Below are positions 9,919 through 19,490 of a DNA stretch of 64,000 nucleotides, in pieces (within the stretch, counting starts at the first letter, position 1; each line of letters opens with the position of its first letter). The notes beneath the pieces were generated by a model that saw only the letters and a program-made list of their open reading frames with translations, was not told the DNA's origin and made no database searches. The stretch is from Fuerstiella sp. GTDB lineage: Bacteria; Planctomycetota; Planctomycetia; Planctomycetales; Planctomycetaceae. The position numbers were made by a program, and so were the translations under genes. Where the stretch lies: positions 124,001-188,000 of the forward strand of contig JAKVAZ010000012.1 in assembly GCA_022447225.1 (NCBI GenBank), written 5' to 3'.

Positions 9919-11496
9919 GTGATGAAGACTTGCTACGTTTATTCAGCAGACCGACCACCCGTGCTGTACTCGGAATATCTCCGGATGCTGGTAATCGTGC
10001 ATGCGGTGTTCATTGCAGTGGCCTGTCTGGCAGCGATCGAACGTCCGAACGTGATGATCATCGGCATCACGACTTCGGCATGGATCACTCTGCGTTCGAT
10101 CAGGGGGGTGACGTGGCGATGGTATTTCCCGTTGGTGAATTTAACGCTACTGGGCCTGGTGACATGGTCCCTTCGGTTCCAGCAACCCATCAACACAACG
10201 TTGTTCAGCGACGGAATTTTTTCCCTTCGCATTACCATGGTTCTGCTGGGACTGTTTGGTTGTGTGGATCTGGCTGAAATCGTGTTTAAGATCAATCGAC
10301 TGCTGCAAACTCCCGACAGCCGCACACATATTCATGCCGGGCTCGTCCGCCATGGGACACGATGTCTTCAGTGGGGAACGACTGGCTTTATTCTTATCTA
10401 TTCCATCATCGTTCCGCTTGTCGAGGAAGCAGCCTATCTGCAGGCTCCCCCGGCTCCCAATCCAAATCTCGAACTGGACCGGCTGTCGCTACTTCAAAAC
10501 ATGCTGTTTCGGTTTTGCGAATCAATGAGCGCCATTTGGTTTTTTGTGATTGGCAGCTGTGTGGGCAGCTTTATGAACGTGGTAATCTACCGCGTTCCAC
10601 TCGGGATTTCGGTACTCGCGAAATCGTCGCACTGTCCGCAGTGCAGTGCGGAGATTTTGAGTAGCGACAATCTGCCACTGATCGGCTGGCTTAAGCTGCA
10701 CGGACAGTGTCGCAACTGCCAAACCATGATTTCGGCGAGATATCCACTGGTAGAACTGACTATCGGCCTGTTGTTTCTGCTGCTGTACTTCGTGGAACTG
10801 ATAACCGGTGGTACCAATCTTCCTGGACGTCCTCCGAACACCTATGCCGGAGTACTCTGGATTTTGTTCTATACCAAATGGGATCTGGTTGGGCTGTATC
10901 TGTTTCACTGTTTTGTGATTTGTGCCACGCTGTGCTGGACAATGATGGAACGCGACGAGAAGTGTGTGCCGAGCCGGGCCATCGTCATTACGTTGACTCT
11001 GGTTACTGTCGTAGTCCTTACGTGTCCACATTTGTTGCCGTTTACCTTCGATATCCATTCGCAGGCCGGCGGTCCTGCGTGGAGATACACGACAAAGGTG
11101 ATCATGCCGTTGTTGAACGGAGCTTTAACCGGTCTGGTGGCCGGATACACGATTCGCAGGCTGGTCGGAGTCCCTCAGCATCTGTTCACATGGGTTCTGG
11201 CCGGGCTGGCACTCGGCTGGCAGGCCATCGTCATGATCAGTGTGCTGTGTGCAACCATGAAACTGATCTTGTATTTAACGATGCTGTTAACTGACGAAGA
11301 TTCGTCTTCGGAAGACACCGGAATGTTAGGCCCCCCCGGAGAGGATAATCTGTCAAACTCAGGTGTTATGCCTGCCTGGTCACTGTCAATGGCAGAACGC
11401 ACCGGGGCGGCGCATTGGTGGCTGTTCCCCACGGTACTGGTGATCCATCAGTGTCTGTGGCGCCAACTGGCGTTTATTTCGGGAGGTATCCTGTGA
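9919..11496 (+). CDS. Prepilin peptidase-like (A24 family) polytopic protein, catalytic Asp apparently lost
   Basis: Seen: 525 aa, many membrane segments. The first about 200 residues form an unusual extra membrane domain. The type IV prepilin peptidase part begins with GSCVGSFMNVVIYRVP and has the two zinc CxxC pairs (C239-x2-C242, C264-x2-C267) and RYPLVELT. Known: catalysis needs two aspartates, one before a LPD-type turn and one in GxGD. Here the first region reads MMERDEKCVP (D346, but the -7 position from Pro is Glu). The second, just before LGWQA, has His421 where GxGD is expected. Inference: a degenerate homologue that may keep only the methyltransferase-associated domain or have another role. 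Start is GTG with AGGA 8 nt upstream; ATG at 9922 is possible. Confidence 0.78.
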   Translation: MMKTCYVYSADRPPVLYSEYLRMLVIVHAVFIAVACLAAIERPNVMIIGITTSAWITLRSIRGVTWRWYFPLVNLTLLGLVTWSLRFQQPINTTLFSDGIFSLRITMVLLGLFGCVDLAEIVFKINRLLQTPDSRTHIHAGLVRHGTRCLQWGTTGFILIYSIIVPLVEEAAYLQAPPAPNPNLELDRLSLLQNMLFRFCESMSAIWFFVIGSCVGSFMNVVIYRVPLGISVLAKSSHCPQCSAEILSSDNLPLIGWLKLHGQCRNCQTMISARYPLVELTIGLLFLLLYFVELITGGTNLPGRPPNTYAGVLWILFYTKWDLVGLYLFHCFVICATLCWTMMERDEKCVPSRAIVITLTLVTVVVLTCPHLLPFTFDIHSQAGGPAWRYTTKVIMPLLNGALTGLVAGYTIRRLVGVPQHLFTWVLAGLALGWQAIVMISVLCATMKLILYLTMLLTDEDSSSEDTGMLGPPGEDNLSNSGVMPAWSLSMAERTGAAHWWLFPTVLVIHQCLWRQLAFISGGIL

Positions 11497-11702
11497 CACG
11501 GTTGTGTGACCATGGGGCCGGACGAGTGGCGAAGCTCCCGCACGGTACAGTGCCCCTGTACAGGACGATGGCCTGTTCCTGCATATCAGTATTTATGTGA
11601 AGCTCGACAACTCGGTACTCTGCCCCGGCAGACTGCGGCCGAAACACTAATATCTGCACTTACTTTCTGATCATTGAACCATACTCTGAAATTGGAGAAA
11701 CC

Positions 11703-12242
11703 ATGCGACGAATCCCACTAACCCTGACGGCGTCTTTGCTGAGCCTGCTGATCCTCGGTTGTTCAGACTCAACATCCGGCACCTCGACATTATCCCCGGA
11801 TCACACAGGCCAGCATGACCACGGTGAAGAGGAGAGTCATTCAGGCCACGACCATCCGGGCACTCTTGAAGAAGGACTTAAGGAACTGACCGAGTTGCGT
11901 GACACAGTACGTGATGCCTTTGCCGCAGACGATATTGATACCGCCCATGGTCCGCTACACGATGTCGGACACCTGCTTGAGGACATCGCCGCACTCGTCG
12001 AACGACAGGAACTCTCGGACGAACAGCGGGACCTCGTCAAAAAAAATATAAAATCACTGTTCGATCTGTTTGGTGCTGTTGATAGTACTCTCCACGGAGA
12101 CGAGGGTAAGACTTACAGTGAAGTTTCCGACCAGATTGACACGGCGCTGTCAGCACTGCGGGAAGCGACTCTGTCCGTTGGGGCACCGAATGAATCCACT
12201 GAATCCGCGGATTCCCTAGGAAACCAGGCGGAGGAGGAATGA
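11703..12242 (+). CDS. Lipoprotein with His/Asp-rich segment
   Basis: Seen: 179 aa with a lipobox LILGC at about residues 16-20 after a hydrophobic signal. A linker rich in His, Asp and Glu (QHDHGEEESHSGHDH) follows. The rest is an all-helical acidic domain (EEGLKELTELRDTVRDAF, EDIAALVERQELSDEQRDL). Ribosome site GGAGAA lies 6 nt before the ATG. Inference: a membrane-anchored periplasmic protein able to bind divalent metal through its His run. No named family recognised. It precedes another lipoprotein gene by 148 nt, separated by an inverted repeat. Confidence 0.75.
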   Translation: MRRIPLTLTASLLSLLILGCSDSTSGTSTLSPDHTGQHDHGEEESHSGHDHPGTLEEGLKELTELRDTVRDAFAADDIDTAHGPLHDVGHLLEDIAALVERQELSDEQRDLVKKNIKSLFDLFGAVDSTLHGDEGKTYSEVSDQIDTALSALREATLSVGAPNESTESADSLGNQAEEE

Positions 12243-12272
12243 TCCTGCACCGCATTCTTAAACATTGTTTAG

Positions 12273-12338
12273 CTGTAACAGCCCAAACGGCGAATCGGCC
12301 CTCTTCCTGCAGGACTGCAGCTGTTCGGGCTGTTACAG
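12273..12338. repeat. 12-bp perfect inverted repeat between two lipoprotein genes
   Basis: CTGTAACAGCCC (12273-12284) and GGGCTGTTACAG (12327-12338) are exact reverse complements, separated by 42 nt that contain further self-complementary pieces (two CTGCAG copies). It starts 31 nt after the upstream stop and ends 52 nt before the next ATG. There is no T-run. It may be an RNA structure affecting the downstream gene or an operator pair. Confidence 0.6.
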
Positions 12339-12390
12339 ATCCCGGAATCGTTGAATTAATCCTCCTGAGCTTCAAGACGAGGACTTCGTC

Positions 12391-12930
12391 ATGAATTTAC
12401 TTCGATCACGGTACGGTGAACGAGTTCCGTTGTTGATACTGTTGTGCATGGCGATCGCTGGCAGTGGATGCAATGTTCCGTTGAGTGATGAAGTAACGTC
12501 TATGCGAGCAGAATGGCTCGTGCAGAAACCTCCAACCGGCGCCACTCCCATTAGTGAAATCAAGGGACGTCTCGCCTCTGGAGAACTTGGAGCGGGCAGC
12601 GTTGTTGTCGTTCGCGCAAGAATCAATGCCGGCGAGATGTCTCCGTGGACCCGGGATCAGGCGGCCTTCGTTGTCACTGATGCCACGGGGCATGACGGAT
12701 CTGAGGATCACAATCCGCATCAGTGTCCGTTTTGCCGACGGGATATTATGGACCATATCGCTCTTGTGCGCTGCATGGCAGGTGATGGACAGCTGGTTCC
12801 GATGGATGCACGAAAACTTCTGGGGGTTGCGGAAGGCGAATTGCTCGTTGTCCAGGGCACCATCTGCGACACGGATACCGACGAGTTGGCGATCGACGCA
12901 CAACGGGTGCATATTGTTGCAATGAAATAG
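12391..12930 (+). CDS. Lipoprotein, OB-fold-like hypothetical
   Basis: Seen: 179 aa. Signal with lipobox AGSGC (Cys27), then a globular domain: VVVVRARINAGEMSPW, AFVVTDATGHDGS, a CPFCRRD motif, and VQGTICDTDTDELAIDAQRVHI. The beta-rich pattern with alternating VxVxAxI and a closing VxGTIxD is like an OB fold. Inference: outer- or inner-membrane-anchored protein with a Cys pair that may bind metal or form a disulfide. No precise family. It follows the His-rich lipoprotein; the two could be one transcript. Confidence 0.72.
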   Translation: MNLLRSRYGERVPLLILLCMAIAGSGCNVPLSDEVTSMRAEWLVQKPPTGATPISEIKGRLASGELGAGSVVVVRARINAGEMSPWTRDQAAFVVTDATGHDGSEDHNPHQCPFCRRDIMDHIALVRCMAGDGQLVPMDARKLLGVAEGELLVVQGTICDTDTDELAIDAQRVHIVAMK

Positions 12931-13193
12931 ATATGCAGTTCCGGAATCAGACCGGTGCGAAACATTGTTTATTAACACAGGAAACAGATAAGCACCCGGG
13001 CGAAAACCGGCAACATGGGGGCTTTGCGGTGTGCTCTCGCTGAGAAGCACGTGTTACCAGGAGTCGGCATCTATTGTTCTGACTTGTGCTTCTCCGCTAC
13101 ACGCGGTCGAATTTCGATGATGGCGGACGTATAACAGCACCACAACCCTGTTGTGGACTGGACAACTGCTCGGCGAGACTTAAAGAGATCCGC

Positions 13194-13550
13194 ATGACCA
13201 TCGAACTCACCACCGACACCAGTACGTTATCAGTCACAGTCAGCGGCAAACTGTCTGCTGCTGATTACCACACTCTGGAGCCGGAAGTCGACAAACGCAT
13301 CAGCAGCGTGGGAAACATTCGAATTCTGTTTGTGATGCACGACTTCCACGGCTGGGAAGCGGGGGCCGTTTGGGAAGACATTAAGTTTGCCACACGACAC
13401 TGCCGAGAAATCCAAAAGATTGCTATGGTTGGTGAAACGTCGTGGGAAAAATGGATGGCAGCGATTTGCAAACCATTCACCATGTCGAGCATCAAATACT
13501 TTGACGCAGAAGACGAAGCGGCTGCACATACCTGGCTGGCAGAAGATTAG
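13194..13550 (+). CDS. SpoIIAA-like / STAS-fold protein
   Basis: Seen: 118 aa from the ATG at 13194, preceded by AAAGAGA; an upstream in-frame start at 13086 lacks support. Pattern: ELTTDTSTLSVTVSGKLSAADYHTLEP, then IRILFVMHDFHGWEAGAVWEDIKFATRHC, then KIAMVGETSWEKWMAAICKPF and KYFDAEDEAAAHTWL. This is the SpoIIAA-like family (PF11964). Known: related folds occur in anti-sigma antagonists, but this family lacks the phosphorylated Ser and its role is unclear; some bind lipids. Gene stands alone between a lipoprotein and a convergent large gene. Confidence 0.88.
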   Translation: MTIELTTDTSTLSVTVSGKLSAADYHTLEPEVDKRISSVGNIRILFVMHDFHGWEAGAVWEDIKFATRHCREIQKIAMVGETSWEKWMAAICKPFTMSSIKYFDAEDEAAAHTWLAED

Positions 13551-13655
13551 AACATCAGCACAGTCCTGATGGCGATAGTTCGGTCAGAAGGAGGCACGTG
13601 CGGTGCGAGTCCCCCCGGCGTCGACTGTCAGTGCGCTGCGTGATTTCATTTATCG

Positions 13656-16130
13656 CTAATGCGTAAACAAAAATTCACGACTGCTCAGCATGCCCCACAG
13701 GATGTCCTCCAGCAGTTGGCGACGGTCCTTTGGCATGGTGGCGTCCAGCATTTTCTCCAGTTCTGCCCGTTCATGGGCCTGCGGAAAACGAGACAGTGCC
13801 GTCAGAAACATCTCGTCAAGCAGTTTGGAGTCGTTGCCTTCAAATTCGGCCTGCCATTTGGTGATCCGATTGTTTTCAGCCGTGAGCTTTTCATTCAGAG
13901 TGTTACCATTTGAGATATGCAGCACCTGCACCATGCTGGGGTCGTTGCTGCGTTCACATTCACATGTAATCCGTCGCTGATTACGTCCAAACGTTTTCAG
14001 AAAATAGGAATCAACCGCAGAATCGTACAGCTGGATCGCCCGAGTTCCTTCAGTGTAGAAATCCGTCGGGCGTACGTTACCACCTGGACCTGTGAGTTCG
14101 GTGAACGGTGTTGCCACCGACGTAACCTGACTCACTGCATCCAGCATGACTTCGGCCATCAGGCGACGCGGAAATGAACGTGAGTAATGCCGAGTATCTC
14201 CCTGATTCGTTACCAGAGTTTCACTGCTTCGTTGATACGTTTCTGACTGAAGAATCCGGCGCATGAGCGATTTGAGATCGTAATCCACACTGACCAGATA
14301 CGCGGCAAGTGCCGCCAGCAGTTCTTCGTTACTGGCCGGATTGGTTCTTCGCATGTCGTCCACCTGCTCCACAAGTCCTATGCCCATGAAGTTTCTCCAG
14401 ACACGATTCGTGATCGAACGTGCGAACATTGTGTTTTCCCTGGACACCAGCCAGTCAGCCAGGTGGTTCCGCCGATCGCGAGTGTCCTCAAAGGAAATCG
14501 GTGTTCCATCGAGTGGTGTGGGTCGTTGTGGTTTTCCGGTGCGGGGTTGTGTCAGTTCCCCGGTTGATACCGTGACCAGTGTGCGTTTACCGTCACCGCC
14601 GGATCCGCTGCCCCAGCCCTTGCCACGTACGCGGGAGAACAGATTGGCAAAGGCGTAATACTGATCGTTGGTCCATTTTTCGAGTGGATGGTTGTGGCAG
14701 CGGGCACAACCAATCGAAAGCCCCATGAAGGCCTGGCTCACGTTCTCCGCCATGTCTTCGGGTTTTTGGTGCAGGGCATAGAAATTGGTAGCCCCGTATT
14801 GAAGACCTGATCCTTTTGACGTCACCAGCTCACGGACGATTTCATCCCAGTGTGTGTTTTTTTCCACATGACCGCGCAGCCAGCTGTAGTAGGCTTTCAC
14901 CTGCTGCTGGTGAAGCAGGTTGCCGTTGATCATCAGCACATCAGACCACTGATATGTCCAGTAGTCGACAAACTCGGGACGAGCAAGCAGTCGTTCAATC
15001 AGATCGTCACGTTTCACCGGACTTTGGTCCATCAGAAAATCACGGACGTCCTGAGCCGTCGGGAGTGTGCCAATTGTATTGAGATGGACCCGACGAATAA
15101 ATGCCTCATCGGTTGTTTGTGCGGATGGTTCCAGGTTCAGGCGTCGTAACTGCCGCAACACAAGCTCGTCAATAAAGTTTCGCCGACCGGCCGTTTCATA
15201 AACTCCGGGATCAACCGTCTGTTCGAAGGGGACTGTGATCCGGGAAATCACGACTTCACTGCCAAAGTATGCGGTCACCGCCCCTTTACCGGGGCCAACG
15301 ATCGTGGTGACACCGTCGGCATCCACATGAGCAACGGCCTCGTCGGAAGACGCGAATCGAGCCCAGTGGGTTACGTCTTCTGAATGGCCATCTGAATAAT
15401 GAGCAATCACCAGCAGTTGTTGTGAATCTTCGTTTCTCAGAATCACCTGTTTGGGCAGAATTTCAAGCTGTTGCAGAGTCGGGTCAGACGGCTGTGGTCC
15501 GCGATATCCCCTGGCGATCCAGTCAGAAATCACACGGTAATTCAGGGAATCTGTTTCCATTCGACGCCCCCCCTTGTGGGCGACCGCTGCGGTTGGTTTG
15601 ACAAGAATGAGACTCATCCCGGGATTCGTCGGATCGACGCGACGCCCCAGGTGCTGTCGGGTCATGTTGAAGTAATCCTCTTCCGGATCGTAGCCGCGCA
15701 GGGACAGGCGAAATCCTCCTTTGCCGGCCAGAGCTCCGTGGCAGGCTCCGCTGTTACATCCAAGTCGGGTGAGGACCGGCTGCACATGGTTGCGAAATGA
15801 CCAGTCACGGTCCGACGCCGTGTCAGTAACGGTGATGCGGACAGTGGCTCGTAATTCATTGTTGACGAATGCCTGTAGATCCGTAACGCCTTTCGACACA
15901 GGCAGCACGATTCCGTTTTCTACCACTGCAATGGTCGCGTCGCGGGTTTTTAGTCGACAGTTACTGGCAGAACCGTATGCGATGGTCCCGTCAAACCACT
16001 CAGCGATCACTCGCTGTCGTGCATTGAGGCCGCTGAGGTGAATTTCTGAAGGAAGCAGCTGAAGTTCATTCGCTGTGACACCTGAGGTTGAAATAACAGT
16101 TGAAAGTACGACAAGGCAGGCAGCTCGCAT
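13656..16130 (-). CDS. Ig-like (Big_2) + DUF1549 + DUF1553 exported protein with CX4CH motif
   Basis: Seen: 824 aa. Signal peptide about 1-20; an Ig-like domain about 25-105 (LLPSEIHLSGLNARQRV ... VRITVTD), then RNHVQPVLTRLGCNSGACHGALAGKGGF with C125-x4-C130-H131 in place of the CxxCH of PSCyt1. A second Ig-like segment follows near residue 230-310, then DUF1549 including GCARCHNHPLEKW (canonical CxxCH) and DUF1553 to the end. Known: in these families the N-terminal motif is a variant of a haem-binding site. Inference: periplasmic, haem-containing, substrate unknown. Unlike the other copies here it has no DUF1501 partner beside it. A palindrome precedes its start. Confidence 0.9.
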   Translation of the reverse strand: MRAACLVVLSTVISTSGVTANELQLLPSEIHLSGLNARQRVIAEWFDGTIAYGSASNCRLKTRDATIAVVENGIVLPVSKGVTDLQAFVNNELRATVRITVTDTASDRDWSFRNHVQPVLTRLGCNSGACHGALAGKGGFRLSLRGYDPEEDYFNMTRQHLGRRVDPTNPGMSLILVKPTAAVAHKGGRRMETDSLNYRVISDWIARGYRGPQPSDPTLQQLEILPKQVILRNEDSQQLLVIAHYSDGHSEDVTHWARFASSDEAVAHVDADGVTTIVGPGKGAVTAYFGSEVVISRITVPFEQTVDPGVYETAGRRNFIDELVLRQLRRLNLEPSAQTTDEAFIRRVHLNTIGTLPTAQDVRDFLMDQSPVKRDDLIERLLARPEFVDYWTYQWSDVLMINGNLLHQQQVKAYYSWLRGHVEKNTHWDEIVRELVTSKGSGLQYGATNFYALHQKPEDMAENVSQAFMGLSIGCARCHNHPLEKWTNDQYYAFANLFSRVRGKGWGSGSGGDGKRTLVTVSTGELTQPRTGKPQRPTPLDGTPISFEDTRDRRNHLADWLVSRENTMFARSITNRVWRNFMGIGLVEQVDDMRRTNPASNEELLAALAAYLVSVDYDLKSLMRRILQSETYQRSSETLVTNQGDTRHYSRSFPRRLMAEVMLDAVSQVTSVATPFTELTGPGGNVRPTDFYTEGTRAIQLYDSAVDSYFLKTFGRNQRRITCECERSNDPSMVQVLHISNGNTLNEKLTAENNRITKWQAEFEGNDSKLLDEMFLTALSRFPQAHERAELEKMLDATMPKDRRQLLEDILWGMLSSREFLFTH

Positions 16131-16152
16131 TGGAGGCAGCTCCGATTAGCCA

Positions 16153-16175
16153 ATAAATTGATATCACCAATTTAT
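16153..16175. promoter_or_regulatory. Inverted repeat upstream of the DUF1549/DUF1553 gene
   Basis: ATAAATTG (16153-16160) and CAATTTAT (16168-16175) are perfect inverted copies around a 7-nt spacer, 22 nt upstream of the start of the minus-strand gene at 16130. The position and AT content suit an operator or the -10 area. Only one copy seen. Confidence 0.35.
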
Positions 16176-17058
16176 CACTGATTTCAGCTCGATTCGACCC
16201 CGAACGCAAAGTCATAGGAAAGCATATATTGAGTTTGTCGGGATCAGGAGGGCGAAGAGGCACGGCGATGGTGTTGTCGTTATTCAGGGAGACTCTCAGG
16301 TTTCGCAGGCAGGAAGACTGATCCGAGTGGCTCAATGAATCCCTGCCAGCCATCATTTCAGCACCTGGCTTCCGCTGTCCCCGCATTTCATCAACCCGTT
16401 TTTAAGAGGATTCCAGTTTGACAGCTGTCGACCGCTTAACCGTTCAGGGAATGTTATGGTAAGCCTGACAGTGACGTCACACGGATTCGATTCGGCGGAT
16501 TGACACTGACCAGTCTGGTTTGGGAATTGTTGCTCCTGTGTTCTCAGACGAGGATTGCGTTCGCACCAGGACAAGCGACTGTTTTTCACAATAGGGATCA
16601 CGGACGTAAGTCGGCATTTCCGGAACCACGCTGTTGAGTACTCCGCAAGCACAGTGTTCCAATAATATTATTCTGCCGGAAGTTCGGCAGGTGTTTCAGT
16701 ATTAACCTGTTTGGGAATCAGGCATCAGAAATATATGACATGTCGCCTGACACCATCGACAGACAATTGCATTGGGTCGTATGCCGGACCTGTGTGTCCT
16801 GGTGAGTCGTTTACATTACTCGGTCTGGTTTAAGCACCGCAGGGAAGGTTTGTCGAACAGACTGGCTCAAAATTGAATTAATGCATCAACATTTGATTCA
16901 TGGAGAACTTCAATCATAAGCTTGCGGGCCGTCTCGCAGGCTGATTTGATGAACCCAGAGAGTGCAGGGATAATTAAGCTTGCCGATACACCTGGCTTTG
17001 TTCAGAAAATGCCCCAGTGTCTTTTTTATGCTACCGGTATGAAGACAGGACGAAATCA
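16176..17058. other. Long intergenic region between divergent genes
   Basis: About 880 nt without a supported gene. Minus-strand frames at 16066-16386 and 16353-16662 have no family-like features. The region is more AT-rich than the coding neighbours toward 16660-16740 and 16860-16990 and probably contains promoters for both flanking genes. Confidence 0.4.
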
Positions 17059-18723
17059 ATGACAGAGTCGGACCTGAACATCGCAGACCGACTGACCATA
17101 TCGGCGCGGCTGGTCCCTGACCGACAGGCTGTTCTGGTTCCTCAGCGCAGAGATGCTTCCGGGCGCAGCGTTTACGATCAGATAACGTTTGAACAACTGG
17201 ACTGCACGGTAAGTCAGATTGCCCGTGGGCTGATCCGGCTGGGGATCAGGCCTGGAATGCGTCTGGTGCTGATGGTTCCTCCCTCTCTGGAGTTCATTGC
17301 TCTTACGTTTGGGATATTCCGCAGTGGTGCAATTTGTACATTGATTGACCCTGGTATGGGGCGTTCCCGGATCTTTGACTGTCTCGATGAAATCGAGCCG
17401 GATGGATTCTGTGGAATTCCAATTGTTCAGGTGATTCGGCGGATCATGTTCCGACGATTCCGTGCATCAAGGGTCAATGTTTGTGTTGGACGGGCAGCCG
17501 GACTGCTGGGGTGTACCAGTTACAGTGATCTGCTGAGACTGGGGGCGGATGATTCCGTACCACTGCCGGAGACAACGTCCACGGATCCTGCGGCTATTAT
17601 ATTTACCAGCGGAAGCACGGGGCCCCCGAAAGGGGTGCTGTATGAACACGGTATGTTCGACGCACAGGTGGATCTGATTCGGGATCGCTTCGCTATTCAA
17701 CCCGGGGAAGTGGATCTGCCTGGCTTTCCACTATTTGCTCTGTTCAACCTGGCAATGCAGGTGACGACCGTTGTGCCCGAGATGAATCCGGCACGACCTG
17801 CTCACGTTGATCCGGTGAAGATTCTTACCGCGATGCAGGAGCAGACAGTGACTCAGGCATTCGGTTCACCGGCGATGTGGAATCGGATCGGGCGACATTG
17901 CAGTGAACACGGAATTCGACTCCCGACGGTGCGTCGCATTTTGTCGGCAGGGGCCCCGGTGCCAAACCATGTCCTGCAACGAATGACGAATGCATTACCT
18001 GAGTCGGCCGATATCCACACCCCGTACGGAGCCACGGAATGTCTGCCGGTCGCAGCTATCGGGGGCAGGGAGGTGCTGGAATCCACCGCAGGACCCACAT
18101 CGCAGGGAGCAGGTACCTGTGTTGGTTACGTCTTCGAACAAATGACCGTCCGGATCGTGCGAATCACGTTTGATCCGATTGCGTCGATCGAGGACGCAGA
18201 CGAATTATCTGTTGGTGACATCGGTGAGATTATCGTCCGCGGTCCCGTGGCGACTCGCGAATACTATCGTCGACCGGATGCCACCCGGCTTGCCAAAATA
18301 CAGGACGGAGACACATTCTGGCATCGAATGGGGGATGTGGGATATTTCGACGAAATCGGACGACTCTGGTTCTGTGGTCGAAAAGCTCATGTGGTCTTTA
18401 CCTCCGTCGGTCCGATGTATTCCGTGCGCTGTGAAGCCATCTTCAACCAGCACGATCACGTTTACCGATGTGCCCTGGTAGGGATTGGAGAGAGAGGCAG
18501 GCAGATCCCCGTTATTGTAGTGGAGCCGGAACAGGGAGATTTTCCGGGGGACGCATCTGAGATTGCAGTATTTGAGCAGGAACTGCGGGAACTTGGGGCG
18601 CTGAGCCCTCTGACGGCGGAAATTCACAGGATCCTGTTTCGTGCAGCGCTGCCGGTGGACACGCGTCACAATGTCAAAATTAACCGTGAACAGCTGGCCG
18701 TATGGGCAGCGGGCCGGATATGA
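17059..18723 (+). CDS. AMP-forming ligase, OleC-like (olefin beta-lactone synthetase family)
   Basis: Seen: 554 aa from the ATG at 17059, with AGGA about 8 nt upstream; a start at 17017 is less likely. The adenylate-forming core motif TSGSTGPPKGVLYEHG begins at T183, followed by PYGATE and the hinge block (GDVGYFDEIGRLWFCGRK). The sequence around YEHGMFDAQ and the GTCVGYVFEQMTVRIVRI block resembles OleC, which turns a beta-hydroxy acid into a beta-lactone using ATP in long-chain olefin synthesis. It is also annotated in planctomycetes as fatty acid CoA ligase. No oleA or oleD was found in the window; an Asp-nucleophile alpha/beta hydrolase lies 15 kb away. Substrate class is inferred. Confidence 0.82.
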   Translation: MTESDLNIADRLTISARLVPDRQAVLVPQRRDASGRSVYDQITFEQLDCTVSQIARGLIRLGIRPGMRLVLMVPPSLEFIALTFGIFRSGAICTLIDPGMGRSRIFDCLDEIEPDGFCGIPIVQVIRRIMFRRFRASRVNVCVGRAAGLLGCTSYSDLLRLGADDSVPLPETTSTDPAAIIFTSGSTGPPKGVLYEHGMFDAQVDLIRDRFAIQPGEVDLPGFPLFALFNLAMQVTTVVPEMNPARPAHVDPVKILTAMQEQTVTQAFGSPAMWNRIGRHCSEHGIRLPTVRRILSAGAPVPNHVLQRMTNALPESADIHTPYGATECLPVAAIGGREVLESTAGPTSQGAGTCVGYVFEQMTVRIVRITFDPIASIEDADELSVGDIGEIIVRGPVATREYYRRPDATRLAKIQDGDTFWHRMGDVGYFDEIGRLWFCGRKAHVVFTSVGPMYSVRCEAIFNQHDHVYRCALVGIGERGRQIPVIVVEPEQGDFPGDASEIAVFEQELRELGALSPLTAEIHRILFRAALPVDTRHNVKINREQLAVWAAGRI

Positions 18724-19076
18724 AAGTTTTGTGTCTTCTCCCCAACGAACATCGAGCCTGGAATTCACGGCCGGCCAGACGTTGATCAACAACACCTCAG
18801 GTGGAAACGTTAACCCCGTCCCACCGGTCGTTCCTGACCACTCCTGTGACCCGGGAAACCTCTTTACGAATTCTTCAGGAATTTTACGGCGGATATTGAA
18901 CAGTCGGTCAGACAACAGATGGTACGGGTAACTGTCACCAATACACGATGCGGATCGGGAATCGTGTGCTAAGTGTCTCATCTGCAGGCTTTCGCGACGG
19001 GACAAACACGATAAACTTACTCAACTTCAACAACAGTCGTCACTGTTGTTTTGCTTCTGCAGCGTCCGAGTGCTCT
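18724..19076. other. Intergenic, no gene supported
   Basis: The frame at 18641-18931 overlaps the ligase gene and lacks family features. The frame at 18948 is only the 5' extension of the next gene before its likely ATG at 19077. Confidence 0.4.
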
Positions 19077-19382
19077 ATGGTCCAGACAACAGTCGAACAG
19101 TTTCAGGCTTCTATCGAACTTGCGGATCAACCTCCGCTGAATTTGACACTCGAGCTTCAGGCAATGTGGTACGCCAAATCCGGACACTGGGAGGAGGCTC
19201 ACAATATCGCACAGGAAATCCACACACCTGTGGGCTCGTGGATTCATGCACTCCTGCATCTGATTGAAGGGGACGTGGGAAATGCCGGATACTGGTTTCG
19301 CAAGGCAGGTCGCCCCACCAGAGCAATCTCAGAGATTGACTCGCTGTGGACAGAGATAACGGGAAAACTGCTGCAAGACTGA
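19077..19382 (+). CDS. Small helical hypothetical protein
   Basis: Seen: 101 aa from the ATG at 19077 (MVQTTVEQFQASIEL). The body is helical with TPR-like pairs: LELQAMWYAKSGHWEEAHNIAQEI and HALLHLIEGDVGNAGYWFRKAGRP. Coding-like codon use and an ordered protein argue it is real. The frame extends upstream to 18948 but that part is Ser/Cys/Asn rich and unlike protein. Similar short proteins are found in planctomycetes; no role known. Downstream of the OleC-like gene by 353 nt, so not clearly in its operon. Confidence 0.7.
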   Translation: MVQTTVEQFQASIELADQPPLNLTLELQAMWYAKSGHWEEAHNIAQEIHTPVGSWIHALLHLIEGDVGNAGYWFRKAGRPTRAISEIDSLWTEITGKLLQD

Positions 19383-19490
19383 CGGTCGTCAATCCCTGGT
19401 TTTCTGACCGCGTGTATCTGTGTGTTCGCGGCGACCAGGTTTGCCAAGCCTGCCGGATGAGGCAATTTGTTCGGAACGAGCGTTGGTAAT

